64,000 nucleotides of DNA from Streptomyces sp. B93 (GTDB lineage: Bacteria > Actinomycetota > Actinomycetes > Streptomycetales > Streptomycetaceae): contig NZ_JAGPXL010000006.1 in NCBI RefSeq assembly GCF_018070565.1, positions 124,001 to 188,000 on the forward strand, given 5' to 3'. The position numbers and the translations under genes are program-made. Every line of letters begins with the position of its first letter. Positions within the stretch are counted from its first letter, which is position 1. Below the pieces are notes generated by a model. It was given only the letters and a program-made list of their open reading frames with translations. It searched no databases and was not told where the DNA came from. Positions 35,812-45,872 of this stretch are shown piece after piece.

Positions 35812-37317
35812 ATGAGTGTCACCCGGAAAGGTGAGACCGGCACGGCGGCGGACGACCACGACCCGCGCCGCTGGTGGGGCCTGGTGGTGATCGCGCTGGC
35901 CCAGCTGATGGTCGTGCTCGACGCGACGATCGTGAACATCGCCCTGCCGTCCGCCCAGCGCGACCTCGGCATGTCGGACGGGAACCGGCAGTGGGTGATC
36001 ACCGCCTACACCCTCGCCTTCGGCGGGCTGCTGCTGCTCGGCGGCCGGATCGCCGATCTAGTGGGCCGTAAAAGGACGTTCGTGATCGGCCTGATCGGTT
36101 TCGCGGGGGCCTCCGCGCTCGGCGGGGCGGCCACCACCGACATCATGCTCTTCGGCGCCCGCGCCCTCCAGGGCGTCTTCGCCGCCGTACTGGCGCCGTC
36201 CGCGCTCTCCCTGCTGACGACGACGTTCACCGACCCGAAGGAGCGGGGCAAGGCCTTCGGTGTCTACGGCGCCCTGGCGGGCAGCGGTTCCGCGATCGGC
36301 TTCATCGTCGGCGGGCTGCTCACGGAGTACCTGGACTGGCGCTGGTGCCTGTACGTCAACGTGCCCATCGCCGTCATCGCCGTGTTCGGCGCGTTCGCGC
36401 TGCTCCACGACCGCCCCGGGCAGGCGGGCGCCCGGCTGGACGTGCCCGGTGTGCTGCTCGGCTGCGGCGGCCTGGTCGCGATCGTCTACGGCTTCAGCGA
36501 GGCCGAACCCCGCGGCTGGACCGACTCGTTCGTCCTCGCGCTGTTCGCGGCGGGCATCGCCCTGCTCACCGCGTTCGTGTGGTGGCAGACCAGGGCATCC
36601 CGGCCGCTGCTGCCGCTGCACATCATCAAGGACCGCAACCGCGCGGGCTGCTTCCTGACGATGATGCTGGCGGTCATCGGCATGTTCGGCCTGTTCCTGT
36701 TCATGACCTACTACCTCCAGGTCATCCTCGCCTACTCGCCGGTGAAGACGGGCCTGGCGTTCCTGCCGCTGACCGCGGCCATCATCGTCGGCGCCACCCA
36801 GATCTCCGCCCGGCTCCTCCAGTACGTGCCGCCGCGCATGCTGATGGCGCCGGGCATGGTCCTGGCGGCGGGCGGCATGCTGATCCTGACCCAGCTGACG
36901 GTCGACTCGTCGTACGCGACGCAGATCATGCCCGCGCTGATCCTGATGGGCCTCGGCATGGGCCTCACCTTCATGCCGGTGTTCTCCACCGCGACGGCGG
37001 GGGTGGCCCCGGAGGACTCCGGCGTCACCTCGGCCACCGTCAACACCGCCCAGCAGGTCGGCGGTTCCATCGGCACGGCCCTGCTCAACACCATCGCCAC
37101 CACCAGCACCACCGCCTACGTCGCCGCCCGGCTGACCGACCCCGCCGAGCGCACCGAGGTCGTCCGGGAGGGCACGGTGCACGGCTACACGGTCGCCATC
37201 TGGTGGGCGGCGGCGATCATGCTGCTGGCGGGTGTGGTGGCGGCCCTGATGGTCACGGTGAAGCCCCCGAAGCAGGGCACACCGGCGACGGAACCGGTGC
37301 GGGAGCCGGTCGTCTGA
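35812..37317 (+). CDS. MFS exporter, DHA2 (EmrB/QacA) family
   Basis: About 501 residues with 14 predicted membrane segments. Motif A is GGRIADLVGRKRTFVIGL; LMVVLDATIVNIALPSAQRDL opens TM1, and motif C is GSGSAIGFIVGGLLTE. Proton-driven drug export is likely. Coupled to the SoxR-type quinone reductase it would form a redox-drug detoxification pair. An ATG at 35740 overlaps the preceding stop codon (ATGA) and gives a 24-residue longer protein; the start is therefore open. Confidence 0.92.
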   Translation: MSVTRKGETGTAADDHDPRRWWGLVVIALAQLMVVLDATIVNIALPSAQRDLGMSDGNRQWVITAYTLAFGGLLLLGGRIADLVGRKRTFVIGLIGFAGASALGGAATTDIMLFGARALQGVFAAVLAPSALSLLTTTFTDPKERGKAFGVYGALAGSGSAIGFIVGGLLTEYLDWRWCLYVNVPIAVIAVFGAFALLHDRPGQAGARLDVPGVLLGCGGLVAIVYGFSEAEPRGWTDSFVLALFAAGIALLTAFVWWQTRASRPLLPLHIIKDRNRAGCFLTMMLAVIGMFGLFLFMTYYLQVILAYSPVKTGLAFLPLTAAIIVGATQISARLLQYVPPRMLMAPGMVLAAGGMLILTQLTVDSSYATQIMPALILMGLGMGLTFMPVFSTATAGVAPEDSGVTSATVNTAQQVGGSIGTALLNTIATTSTTAYVAARLTDPAERTEVVREGTVHGYTVAIWWAAAIMLLAGVVAALMVTVKPPKQGTPATEPVREPVV

Positions 37318-37412
37318 GGACCGACGTCCACCCGACCCCCAAGGACCCACGTCCGCCCCACCCCAAGGACCCACGTCCGCCCGCCCACAAGGGCCTACGT
37401 CCGCCCCGCCAC
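37316..37412. repeat. ~25-bp tandem repeat after the MFS gene
   Basis: Four degenerate copies of AGGACCCACGTCCGCCC with short spacers. Each contains the near-palindrome GGACCCACGTCC. The last copy overlaps the 3' end of the convergent FAD enzyme gene. Confidence 0.75.
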
Positions 37413-38804
37413 CCGGTCCGCCACCCGCGCCAGCCGCGACGACCCGGCCGCGTGCGTCGTCAGCTCCCGGCGGTCCGCCGCCCGGTAGGTGGCGTACAGG
37501 CCGTGCACGCCCAGCCAGCGCAGCGGCTCCGGCTCCCACCGGCGCACCCGGTGGCCCACCCACGGCAGCGCGGTCAGCGCGGTCGGCCCGGCCCCGCCCG
37601 AGTCGAGCCGCACCAGGTCGCGCAGGGTGCGGGCGGCGAGGTTGGCGGTGGCGACGCCGGAGCCGACGTAACCGCCCGCCCAGCCCAGGCCGGTGGCCCG
37701 GTCGAGGGTGACGGTGGCGCACCAGTCGCGCGGCACGCCGAGCACCCCCGACCAGGCGTGCGCGACCCGGACGCCGGTCAGCGAGGGGAAGAAACGGGTC
37801 AGGACCTCCTGCAACGCCTCGACGGTCGCCTCCCGTGTGCGGCCGTCGTTGTCGGTGCGGGAGCCGAAGCGGTACGGCACCCCGCGCCCGCCGAGCGCGA
37901 TGCGGCCGTCGGCGGTGCGCTGGGCGTACATGTAGGCGTGCGCCATGTCGCCGAGGGTCTCGCGGCCCGCCCAGCCGATGTCCGCCCACCGCGCGTCGGT
38001 CAGCGGCTCGGTGACGATCATCGAGGAGTTCATCGGCAGCCAGGTCCGCCGCTGCCCCTTCAGCGCCGCCGTGAACCCCTCCGTGCAGCGCAGCACGTAC
38101 GGCGCCCGCACGGTCCCGTACGGCGTCACCGCCCGCCCCGGCCGGATCTCGGTGACCGGCGTCGACTCGTGCACGCTCACCCCGAGCCGTTCGACGGCCG
38201 CCGCGAGCCCCTTCACCAGCTTCACCGGGTGCACCCGCGCCCCGTGCGGCGTCCACGCCGACCCCACCGCCCCGGCCACCCTGATCCGCTCGGCGGTCTC
38301 CCGGGCGCCGTACAGCTCACGGTCCTGTTCGCCGTACGACAGCTCGTGCTCGTGGAACGCCCTCAGCCGCGCCGACTGGGCGGGCGTGCGGGCCACTTCG
38401 AGCACCCCGCCCCGGTGGATGTCGGCGTCGATACCCTCCTCGGCCGCGACCCGCACGACCTCGGCTACGGTGTCGTTCATGGCCCGCTGGAGGCGTACGG
38501 CGGCGTCGTGGCCGTGCAGCCGGGCGTACCGGTCGCGGCCCGCGACGCCGTTGTAGAGCCAGCCGCCGTTGCGGCCGGACGCGCCATAGCCGCAGAACTT
38601 CTGTTCGAGGACGGTGATCCGCAGGGCGGGGTCCGCCTTCTTCAGGTAGTACGCCGTCCACAGCCCCGTGTAGCCGCCGCCGACGATCACCACATCGGCG
38701 GCCGCGTCCCCGGGCAGCGGTTCGCGGGGCGCGGGGAGGCCGTCCTGGGCGTACCAGAAGGAGACACCACCGTTGACGAAACGGCTGCTCGCTGAGGGGT
38801 CCAT
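37395..38804 (-). CDS. FAD-dependent amine oxidase (DAO/PuuB-like)
   Basis: 469 residues. ADVVIVGGGYTGLWTAYYLKKADP is the FAD/Rossmann motif and GYGASGRNGGWLYNGVAG the family's GxSGRNGG loop. The C-terminal GLGWAGGYVGSGVATANLAARTL binds FAD. Similar to gamma-glutamylputrescine and glycine/sarcosine-type oxidases; substrate unknown. It is convergent with the MFS gene and divergent from the kinase-like gene. Confidence 0.9.
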   Translation of the reverse strand: MDPSASSRFVNGGVSFWYAQDGLPAPREPLPGDAAADVVIVGGGYTGLWTAYYLKKADPALRITVLEQKFCGYGASGRNGGWLYNGVAGRDRYARLHGHDAAVRLQRAMNDTVAEVVRVAAEEGIDADIHRGGVLEVARTPAQSARLRAFHEHELSYGEQDRELYGARETAERIRVAGAVGSAWTPHGARVHPVKLVKGLAAAVERLGVSVHESTPVTEIRPGRAVTPYGTVRAPYVLRCTEGFTAALKGQRRTWLPMNSSMIVTEPLTDARWADIGWAGRETLGDMAHAYMYAQRTADGRIALGGRGVPYRFGSRTDNDGRTREATVEALQEVLTRFFPSLTGVRVAHAWSGVLGVPRDWCATVTLDRATGLGWAGGYVGSGVATANLAARTLRDLVRLDSGGAGPTALTALPWVGHRVRRWEPEPLRWLGVHGLYATYRAADRRELTTHAAGSSRLARVADRVAGRT

Positions 38805-38883
38805 GGCCGGAAGCTAACCCGGCGGGGAGCCTTCTGTCTGCTACGGAATCCGTTGATTTCCGGGCTCGGTTACAGTCCCGGGG

Positions 38884-39759
38884 ATGGTCGACATCCCGGC
38901 AGAACTGGTCGAAACCCAGACCCGCTACAACGGCGCCGCGGGCCGCGCCTTCATCGCCGCGCTCCCCGCGCTCGCCGCCCGCTTCCACGCCGACTGGGCG
39001 CTGCGCCCGGACGGCCCGCCGAGGTACGGCGTGTGCGCGCTGGTCCTGCCGGTCCGCCGCGCGGACGGCACCCCCGCCGTGCTGAAGCTCCAGCTGCCCG
39101 ACGGCGAGACCGAGGGCGAACCGCTCGCCCTGCGCGCCTGGGACGGCGACGGCGCGGTACGGCTCCTCGCCCACGACGAGGCCACCGGCACGCTCCTGCT
39201 GGAACGCCTCGACGCCACCCGCACCCTCGCCGACGTCCCCGTCCACGAGGCCACCCTCGTCATCGGCCGCCTCCTGGCCCGCCTGACCGCCCGCCCGGCC
39301 CCGCCCGGCCTGCGCCGCCTCGCCGACCTCGCCCCGGCCCTGCTGGACCGCACCCCGCCCGCCCTGGCCCGCGTCCCCGACCCGGCGGCCCGCGCGCTGC
39401 TCACCGACTGCGCCGCCGCCCTGCGCGAGGTCGCCGCCGAGCCCGGCGACCGGCTGCTCCACTGGGACCTGCACCACGACAACGTCCTGGCCGCCGACCG
39501 CGCCCCCTGGCTGGCCATCGACCCCAAGCCGCTCTCCGGCGACCCCGGCTTCGACCTCTTCCCCGCCCTGCGCGACCGCTACGACCCGGCCGGCGTCCGC
39601 TGGCGCTTCGACGCGCTGACGGACGCCCTCGCCCTGGACCGCCCCCGGGCCCGCGCCTGGACGCTGGCCCGGGTCCTCCAGACCTGCGTGTGGGAGACCG
39701 AGGAGGGCATGCCCCTCACCCCGGAGCACCTGGAGATCGCCCGCCTGCTGCGCCGCTGA
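38884..39759 (+). CDS. aminoglycoside phosphotransferase APH(6)-like protein
   Basis: 291 residues, kinase fold. AVLKLQLPDGETEGEPLALRAW carries the ATP lysine; LLHWDLHHDNVLA is the catalytic loop and AIDPKPLSGDPGFDL the metal Asp. This is the streptomycin/hydroxyurea phosphotransferase group; resistance here is only a possibility. A -10-like TACAGT 7 nt before the ATG suggests a leaderless mRNA. The gene overlaps the 3' end of the convergent histidine kinase by 44 bp. Confidence 0.87.
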   Translation: MVDIPAELVETQTRYNGAAGRAFIAALPALAARFHADWALRPDGPPRYGVCALVLPVRRADGTPAVLKLQLPDGETEGEPLALRAWDGDGAVRLLAHDEATGTLLLERLDATRTLADVPVHEATLVIGRLLARLTARPAPPGLRRLADLAPALLDRTPPALARVPDPAARALLTDCAAALREVAAEPGDRLLHWDLHHDNVLAADRAPWLAIDPKPLSGDPGFDLFPALRDRYDPAGVRWRFDALTDALALDRPRARAWTLARVLQTCVWETEEGMPLTPEHLEIARLLRR

Positions 39760-41626
39760 CATCCGCCGGTGCCGGGCCCGCGGGCAGGCACAGGGTGAAC
39801 ACGCTGCCGGCACCGGGTGTGCTGGTGACGTCCACGGTGCCGCCGTGCGCGGCGAGCAGGTGGCGGACGATGGGCAGGCCGAGGCCGCTGCCGCCGGTGC
39901 GTCTGCTGCGGGACTTCTCCGCCCGCCAGAACCGGTCGAAGATGTGCGGGAGGTCGGCGGCCCCGATCCCGCACCCGGTGTCGGCGACCTCCAGGACCAC
40001 GCTGTCGCCGTCGGGCCGCGCGGCCAGGGTGACCGTGCCGCCGGGCGGGGTGTGCCGCAGCGCGTTGGTCACCAGGTTGCCGACCGCCTGCCGCATCCGC
40101 ACCGGGTCGGCGTCCAGCCAGCACGCGCCGGGGGCGGTGACCGTGCGCAGGTCGACCCCGGCGGTCTCGGCGGCGACGCGGTGGGCGGCGGCGGTCTGGT
40201 CGAGGAGGTCGGCCGCGCGCACCGGTTCGCGGTGCAGCCGCAGCGTCCCGGCGTCGGCGTCGGCGAGATCACGCAGGTCGTCGATGACGCGCTGGAGGAC
40301 CAGCGCCTCGTCGTGCAGGGCGGCGAGCAGCTCCCGGTCGGGCTCGACGACACCGTCCCGGGTGACCTCCAGCCAGCCGCGGATGTTGGTGAGGGGGCTG
40401 CGCAGCTCATGGGCGATGTCGCTGACCATCGCCTTGCGCTGGGCCTCCAGGCGGGCCCGCCGGTCGGTCAGGTCGTTGAACGCCTCGGCGAGGATGCCGG
40501 TCTCGTCGCGGCTGGAGACGGGCACCCGCACCTGCCGGTCCGGGGACTGCCGTACCGCCTCCGTCAGGGCGCGCAGCGGTCGCACCAGGCGGGTGGCGAC
40601 CACGGCGGTCACGGCGACGGTGACCGCGAGGACCAGACCGGCCACCCCGACCACCTTGACCTTGTTGGCGGGTGACATGTCGAAGCGCACCGGTCCGGTG
40701 GTGCCGCCGCCGAGGTGGAGCCGCGCCACCGGGGCGACGTACGGGTCGAGCTGGGCGCGGCGCGCGGAGTCGAAGCAGTCCCGGGCCCGGTCGGCGACGC
40801 GCTCGCCGTCCGGCGCGTCGGACTGGTCGGCCCCGTACAGCCTGCTCAGCTTCAGCCCCACCCCGTCGAAGTGGGGGTGCTCGGCGGTCAGGACGTCGGC
40901 GGCGAGCAGGTCGACCAGCTGCGTCGCCCGCTCGTCGACGTCCTTCTCGCGCCGCTCCAGACAGGCGCGGGCGCGCTCGCGCAGCTCCGTGACCGCCTTG
41001 TCCTCGGTGGCCGTCGGGGTGTTGAGCTTGCCGTCCGCGCAGGGCTCGGGCACCAGGGGGGCTCCGGTGCCGCCGTCGTCGGTGAGGAAGGGGCGGCCGC
41101 CGGGCATCCGGTCGATGCTCGCCCGGACTCCGTTCTCGGCCATGCAGCGCTGCCGGTCCCGGGCCAGCCGGTCCAGCCGGGCGCGTTCGGTGGCGGGCAG
41201 CCGGTAGGGGCCCACGACGCGCGGGTCCACCCCGGGGCGCTGGGCGCCCGGTTCGGTGTGGGTGTCGGTGCGCAGCGGGTCGACGGTGGCGGCGGCGCTC
41301 GGCGACAGCGGGGTGCCGGGTGGCGCGGAGTCGGCGATGAGGTCCCCGTTGGCGGTGACGAGGGCGATCCGGCGCCCGGTCCGCTCGGACAGCGCCCGTA
41401 CGACGGTGTCGGCGCCGCTCCAGTCGGCGTGGGTGGCGGCGTGGCCGCTGAGCCGGGCGAGGATGTCCATGTCGTCGGCGAGGGCCTGGCCCTGTTCGGC
41501 CCGCAGCGCCTGGGTGGTGGTCTGGACGACGAGCCAGGCGGTGGCCGCGACGGAGCAGGCGGCGATCAGCACGGACGCGATCAGCAGCCGCACCAGCAGG
41601 CGCCCGCGCAGTGGTACGCCGCTCAT
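39716..41626 (-). CDS. sensor histidine kinase with large Cys-containing sensor domain
   Basis: 636 residues. TM1 (LLVRLLIASVLIAACSVAATAWLVV), a roughly 280-residue extracellular domain with four Cys (QRCMAEN, EPCADGK, RACLERR, RDCFDSA), TM2 near 315-340 (VVGVAGLVLAVTVAVTAVVA), HAMP, dimerisation box MVSDIAHELRSPLTNIRG with phospho-His, and ATPase motifs NALRH and GSGLGLPIV. Its ATG overlaps the response-regulator stop by 4 bp. The kinase, regulator and L,D-transpeptidase genes likely form one operon. Confidence 0.93.
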   Translation of the reverse strand: MSGVPLRGRLLVRLLIASVLIAACSVAATAWLVVQTTTQALRAEQGQALADDMDILARLSGHAATHADWSGADTVVRALSERTGRRIALVTANGDLIADSAPPGTPLSPSAAATVDPLRTDTHTEPGAQRPGVDPRVVGPYRLPATERARLDRLARDRQRCMAENGVRASIDRMPGGRPFLTDDGGTGAPLVPEPCADGKLNTPTATEDKAVTELRERARACLERREKDVDERATQLVDLLAADVLTAEHPHFDGVGLKLSRLYGADQSDAPDGERVADRARDCFDSARRAQLDPYVAPVARLHLGGGTTGPVRFDMSPANKVKVVGVAGLVLAVTVAVTAVVATRLVRPLRALTEAVRQSPDRQVRVPVSSRDETGILAEAFNDLTDRRARLEAQRKAMVSDIAHELRSPLTNIRGWLEVTRDGVVEPDRELLAALHDEALVLQRVIDDLRDLADADAGTLRLHREPVRAADLLDQTAAAHRVAAETAGVDLRTVTAPGACWLDADPVRMRQAVGNLVTNALRHTPPGGTVTLAARPDGDSVVLEVADTGCGIGAADLPHIFDRFWRAEKSRSRRTGGSGLGLPIVRHLLAAHGGTVDVTSTPGAGSVFTLCLPAGPAPADVSGAAGGRSPGAPG

Positions 41627-42312
41627 GCCCGCCGCGCGCTCAGCTTGTAGCCGACGCCGAACACGGTCAGCAGCCGGGCCGGGCGGCGCGGGTCGTCCTC
41701 GATCTTCCGCCGCAGGTTCATGATGTGCACGTCGACGGCCCGCTCCGTGGACGCCCGGTCGATGCCCCGGGTGTGGGCCAGGAGTTGCCGTCGGGTGAAG
41801 ACCCGCTCCGGCTCGGCCGCCATCGCCAGCAGGATCGCGAACTCGGCTGGGGTGCACTCCACCGGCGCCCCGTCGCAGCGCACCTCGTGGCGGACCGGGT
41901 CGACCGTGACCGCGCCCGCGCGGACCGGCGGGTCCCCGTGCCCGCTCCGGCCGCCGCGCCGCAGGACGGTGCGGACGCGGGCCATCAGCTCGCGCGGGCT
42001 GTACGGCTTGGTCATGTAGTCGTCGGCGCCGAGGTCGAGGCCGCGCAGCAGGTCGTCCTCGGCGGCGCGGGCGGTGAGCATCAGCACGGGCAGGTCGCCG
42101 TCGCGGCGCAGCGTCCGGCACACCTCGAACCCGTCGGGGCCGGGCAGCATCACGTCCAGCACGACGAGGTCGGGCGCGAGCCGCCGGGCCGCGTCGACGG
42201 CGGCCGGACCGTCGTGGACGACGGTGACGGTGTGCCCTTCCGCGAGCAGGGACCGGCGTATCAGTTCGGCCTGCATCTCGTCGTCCTCGACGACCAGCAC
42301 ATGTGCGCCCAC
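41623..42312 (-). CDS. OmpR-family response regulator
   Basis: 229 residues. Receiver domain with acidic pocket VVEDDE, phospho-acceptor Asp in LVVLDVMLPGPDGFEV and Lys in DDYMTKPYSPREL. Winged helix follows: VFTRRQLLAHTRG...RAVDVHIMNLRRKIEDDP. The GTG at 42312 lies 7 nt after a -10-like TAGGAT (42320-42325), suggesting an internal leaderless promoter as well as read-through from the transpeptidase gene 20 bp upstream. Confidence 0.93.
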   Translation of the reverse strand: MGAHVLVVEDDEMQAELIRRSLLAEGHTVTVVHDGPAAVDAARRLAPDLVVLDVMLPGPDGFEVCRTLRRDGDLPVLMLTARAAEDDLLRGLDLGADDYMTKPYSPRELMARVRTVLRRGGRSGHGDPPVRAGAVTVDPVRHEVRCDGAPVECTPAEFAILLAMAAEPERVFTRRQLLAHTRGIDRASTERAVDVHIMNLRRKIEDDPRRPARLLTVFGVGYKLSARRA

Positions 42313-42325
42313 TCGGCGGATCCTA

Positions 42326-42337
42326 GAACCTGTCAGC
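42326..42337 (-). promoter_or_regulatory. GCTGACAGGTTC motif before response regulator
   Basis: This 12-mer is identical to one at 43123-43134 ahead of the transpeptidase gene. It spans the transpeptidase stop codon and abuts the -10 of the regulator promoter. Confidence 0.5.
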
Positions 42338-43094
42338 GGGCCAGGGAGGCGGCGTCGCCCATCACGACGACCGGGTGCCGGTCCGGGTCCAGGGCGCGCA
42401 GCAGGTCCCGCATGTGCTCCTCGGCGAGGCTGACGCAGCCCTGGGTGGGGCCGCCGTGGTCGACGTGCAGCCATATGCCGCCGCCGCGTCGGGCGCCGAG
42501 CGGGCGCGTCCAGTCCTGCGGTGAGGTGCCGGGCCGGCGGTTGTAGTCGATGGCGACGACGTAGTCGAAGGAGCCTTCCAGGGGCTCGCCCTCGAATCCG
42601 GTGCCGCTGAGCGTGAACCCGCTGGAGCGGTGGTACGGCAGCCGGGTGCCGGGGTCGGGCAGCCGTCCTCCGGCGTCGCTGAGGGTGTACACGCCGATGG
42701 GGGAGCGCAGGTCACCGAGGACGTGGTGCCCGGTCCACCCCTTGAGCGCGTTGTGCGCGGGCCACTCGGGCCCGCCCTGCCACCCGTCGGCGGTCCGCTC
42801 GTACAGCACGGCGACGGACCGCGGGGAGTCCTTGCCCTCCCCCGTGACGACGAGGACCTGTCGGCTCGCGTCCGGTATCCCGGCGCGTGTGGCGGCCCCG
42901 AGTCCGGGCACCTCCTGCGGGAGGACGTCGACGGACACCTCGGCCATGGGCTCCCGGCTCACCTCGGCCGCGGGGGCGGCGGCAGCCCGTGCCTCCCGCC
43001 CGGACTCCACCGGTGTGCTCCGCCCACACCCGGTGAGCAGTACCGGCACCAGCACGGCGGCCGACAGGGCGGTCCTCGCAGTACGCGTGATCAT
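42333..43094 (-). CDS. L,D-transpeptidase (YkuD-type) lipoprotein
   Basis: 253 residues. Lipobox LVPVLLTGCG. The YkuD domain ends with GGIWLHVDHGGPTQGCVSLAEEHM, where His and Cys of the H...GCVS motif are catalytic. Such enzymes make 3-3 peptidoglycan cross-links or attach proteins, outside the membrane. The ATG at 43094 is preferred over an upstream ATG at 43160 because the signal peptide then starts correctly (MITRTARTALSAAVL). Coupling to a two-component system implies envelope-stress control. Confidence 0.88.
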   Translation of the reverse strand: MITRTARTALSAAVLVPVLLTGCGRSTPVESGREARAAAAPAAEVSREPMAEVSVDVLPQEVPGLGAATRAGIPDASRQVLVVTGEGKDSPRSVAVLYERTADGWQGGPEWPAHNALKGWTGHHVLGDLRSPIGVYTLSDAGGRLPDPGTRLPYHRSSGFTLSGTGFEGEPLEGSFDYVVAIDYNRRPGTSPQDWTRPLGARRGGGIWLHVDHGGPTQGCVSLAEEHMRDLLRALDPDRHPVVVMGDAASLAR

Positions 43095-43112
43095 GCGCTC
43101 GACCCTGGCGCA

Positions 43113-43134
43113 CAGTTGTGAGGAACCTGTCAGC
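43113..43134 (-). promoter_or_regulatory. direct-repeat site before the L,D-transpeptidase gene
   Basis: On the minus strand TGACAGGTTCC is followed by TCACAACTG, a direct repeat with an 11-nt step, as bound by OmpR-type regulators. The first copy is the motif shared with 42326-42337. The site lies in the 83-bp region divergent to the phospholipase-like gene. Confidence 0.5.
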
Positions 43135-43177
43135 CACAGCAGTCTGTTGGTCCTGTGCATGCCATACGATCCCGCCC

Positions 43178-44362
43178 ATGATCACTCATAAGACGGCATT
43201 CAGACGCCGTCCCCTGTCCGGGATACTGCTGTTCATCCTGGCGCTGACGGCGACGATGGTCTCGGCACCCCCCGCGTCGGCCGCGACCACCAGTGACTGC
43301 GCGACCTCGACGTCCGGCCGCTACGAGACCTGCTTCATCTACGGCGGCGGAACCGAGGACCGGCTGCTCGTCACCAAGATCAAGGGCAAGATCGACGCGA
43401 CCGCCGACGCCTCCGCCGCCGGGGAGACGGGCAACTACATCCGCGTCGCCCTCTACAACTGGTACGCCAGCGGCGGCGGCTCGGACATCGCGGCCTCGCT
43501 GGTGCGCGCCCAGCGGAGCGGGGTGAGCGTCCGCGTCGTGGTCGGCCCCTCGGAGTCCTCGATCACCACCTACCTCGCGAGCAACGGCATCGACGTCAGG
43601 TACTGCGCCGACTCCTGCATGGCCGAGGGCAGTGGCTCGATGCACAACAAGTTCTTCCTGGTGCGGAAGGGCGACACCAAGCTCGTCATCCAAAGCTCCA
43701 GCAACCTGAAGGGCAGCCAGGCCACCCACGCCCAGAACCTGCTGATCAGCCGCGACGACGACGCGCTGTTCTCCGCCTACGTCAACTACTGGCGCCGCCT
43801 GTACGCCAAGGACTGGACGTACGACGGCGTCACCTGGGACACCAACGCCAAGCGGACGATCGACGGCACCAACGACCTGTCGAAGGCCTACTTCTTCCCC
43901 CAGCCCCAGGCCACCCGCGTCGCCGACGTCCTGGGCAACGTCTCCGCCTGCGAGCCGGGCAACGACCGCGTCTGGATGGAGGCCAGCGAGTTCGACTCGT
44001 CGTCCTACTCGAAGGGGATCGTGGACCAGCTCAAGCGCCTGCGCGGCATCGGCTGCGACATCAAGGTCATCGTCCAGAAGCAGGCGGGCTACGACATGCT
44101 GCGCAGCTACGGCATCCCGGCGACCGACATCCGCTGCGACGGCTGGAGCCACAACAAGCTGCTGCTGATCGACGCCAAGTACGCCAGTGAATGGCGCAAG
44201 CCGGTCTTCGTCGGCTCCTACAACCTCACCGAGAACTCGGCCTGGCGCGCCAACGACGCGATGCTGCGCGTCATCGACGGAAGCGTCACCAACCGGTACA
44301 TCAACCAGTTCCAGCACCTGTGGACGAACCCGCGCGCCTGCGACCCCGCCGGGGTGGAATAG
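43178..44362 (+). CDS. secreted phospholipase D-like protein
   Basis: 394 residues with a signal peptide (cleavage near ASAATTS, about residue 36). Two PLD half-domains carry HNKFFLVRKGDTKL and HNKLLLIDAKYASEWRKPVFVGSYNL, i.e. H-x-K motifs with downstream acidic/Ser-Asn residues. Phosphodiesterase on lipids or nucleic acids is possible. Six or more Cys suggest disulfides. A -10-like TACGAT (43164-43169 region) 7-8 nt before the ATG suggests leaderless transcription. Confidence 0.87.
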   Translation: MITHKTAFRRRPLSGILLFILALTATMVSAPPASAATTSDCATSTSGRYETCFIYGGGTEDRLLVTKIKGKIDATADASAAGETGNYIRVALYNWYASGGGSDIAASLVRAQRSGVSVRVVVGPSESSITTYLASNGIDVRYCADSCMAEGSGSMHNKFFLVRKGDTKLVIQSSSNLKGSQATHAQNLLISRDDDALFSAYVNYWRRLYAKDWTYDGVTWDTNAKRTIDGTNDLSKAYFFPQPQATRVADVLGNVSACEPGNDRVWMEASEFDSSSYSKGIVDQLKRLRGIGCDIKVIVQKQAGYDMLRSYGIPATDIRCDGWSHNKLLLIDAKYASEWRKPVFVGSYNLTENSAWRANDAMLRVIDGSVTNRYINQFQHLWTNPRACDPAGVE

Positions 44363-44371
44363 CGCTCACGC

Positions 44372-44406
44372 CCGGGTCGCCCGGGTGAGTCACCCGGGCG
44401 ACCCGG
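44372..44406 (+). terminator. terminator after the phospholipase-like gene
   Basis: A 15-bp perfect stem (44372-44386 with 44392-44406) and 5-nt loop. It also lies 6 bp beyond the 3' end of the leftward tRNA, so it may serve both. Confidence 0.85.
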
Positions 44407-44411
44407 CTCAC

Positions 44412-44489
44412 TGGAGCCCCCTGTCGGATTCGAACCGACGACCTGCTGTTTACAAGACAGCCGCTCTGGACCAGCTGAGCTAAGGAGGC
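44412..44489 (-). tRNA. tRNA-Thr (TGT)
   Basis: A full cloverleaf on the minus strand: acceptor GCCTCCT/AGGGGGC, D-arm AGCTCAGCTGGTCCAGAGC, anticodon stem GCTGT/ACAGC with loop CTTGTAA (anticodon TGT), T-arm with GGTTCGAATCC, and an encoded 3' CCA. Confidence 0.95.
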
Positions 44490-44633
44490 ACGCACGCGCG
44501 CGTGACGCCGTGCCCGTGCAGTGTACCCAGCTCCCGGCGGGGGCCCGTCGAAAATTTCCGCGAAGTTCACAGCCCTCCGGGTACTGACAGAACAGGTGAA
44601 CGCCGGGTACCGTCCGAAAGCCAGTCCACAGCC

Positions 44634-44647
44634 GTGGACTACACCAC
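44634..44647. promoter_or_regulatory. dre site (DasR) before msiK
   Basis: GTGGACTACACCAC matches the DasR operator core GTGGTCTAGACCAC at 12 of 14 positions and is itself nearly palindromic. It lies 57 bp before the msiK ATG. Confidence 0.8.
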
Positions 44648-44703
44648 CTTCCTACAACGGATCGTCCGGCACGTTCCTGCCGGTAGAAGGGGGCCCATTC
44701 ACC

Positions 44704-45792
<1,089 letters not shown>

Positions 45793-45842
45793 GCCACGCC
45801 GTGACCGGCGGCGACGCCGGGCGAACCACCCAGGTTGACGAC

Positions 45843-45872
45843 AACGGGCCCCGCGACCGCGCGGGGCCCGTT
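45843..45872 (+). terminator. msiK terminator
   Basis: AACGGGCCCCGCG and its exact complement (13-bp stem, 4-nt loop) followed by TTTCG. Confidence 0.88.
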
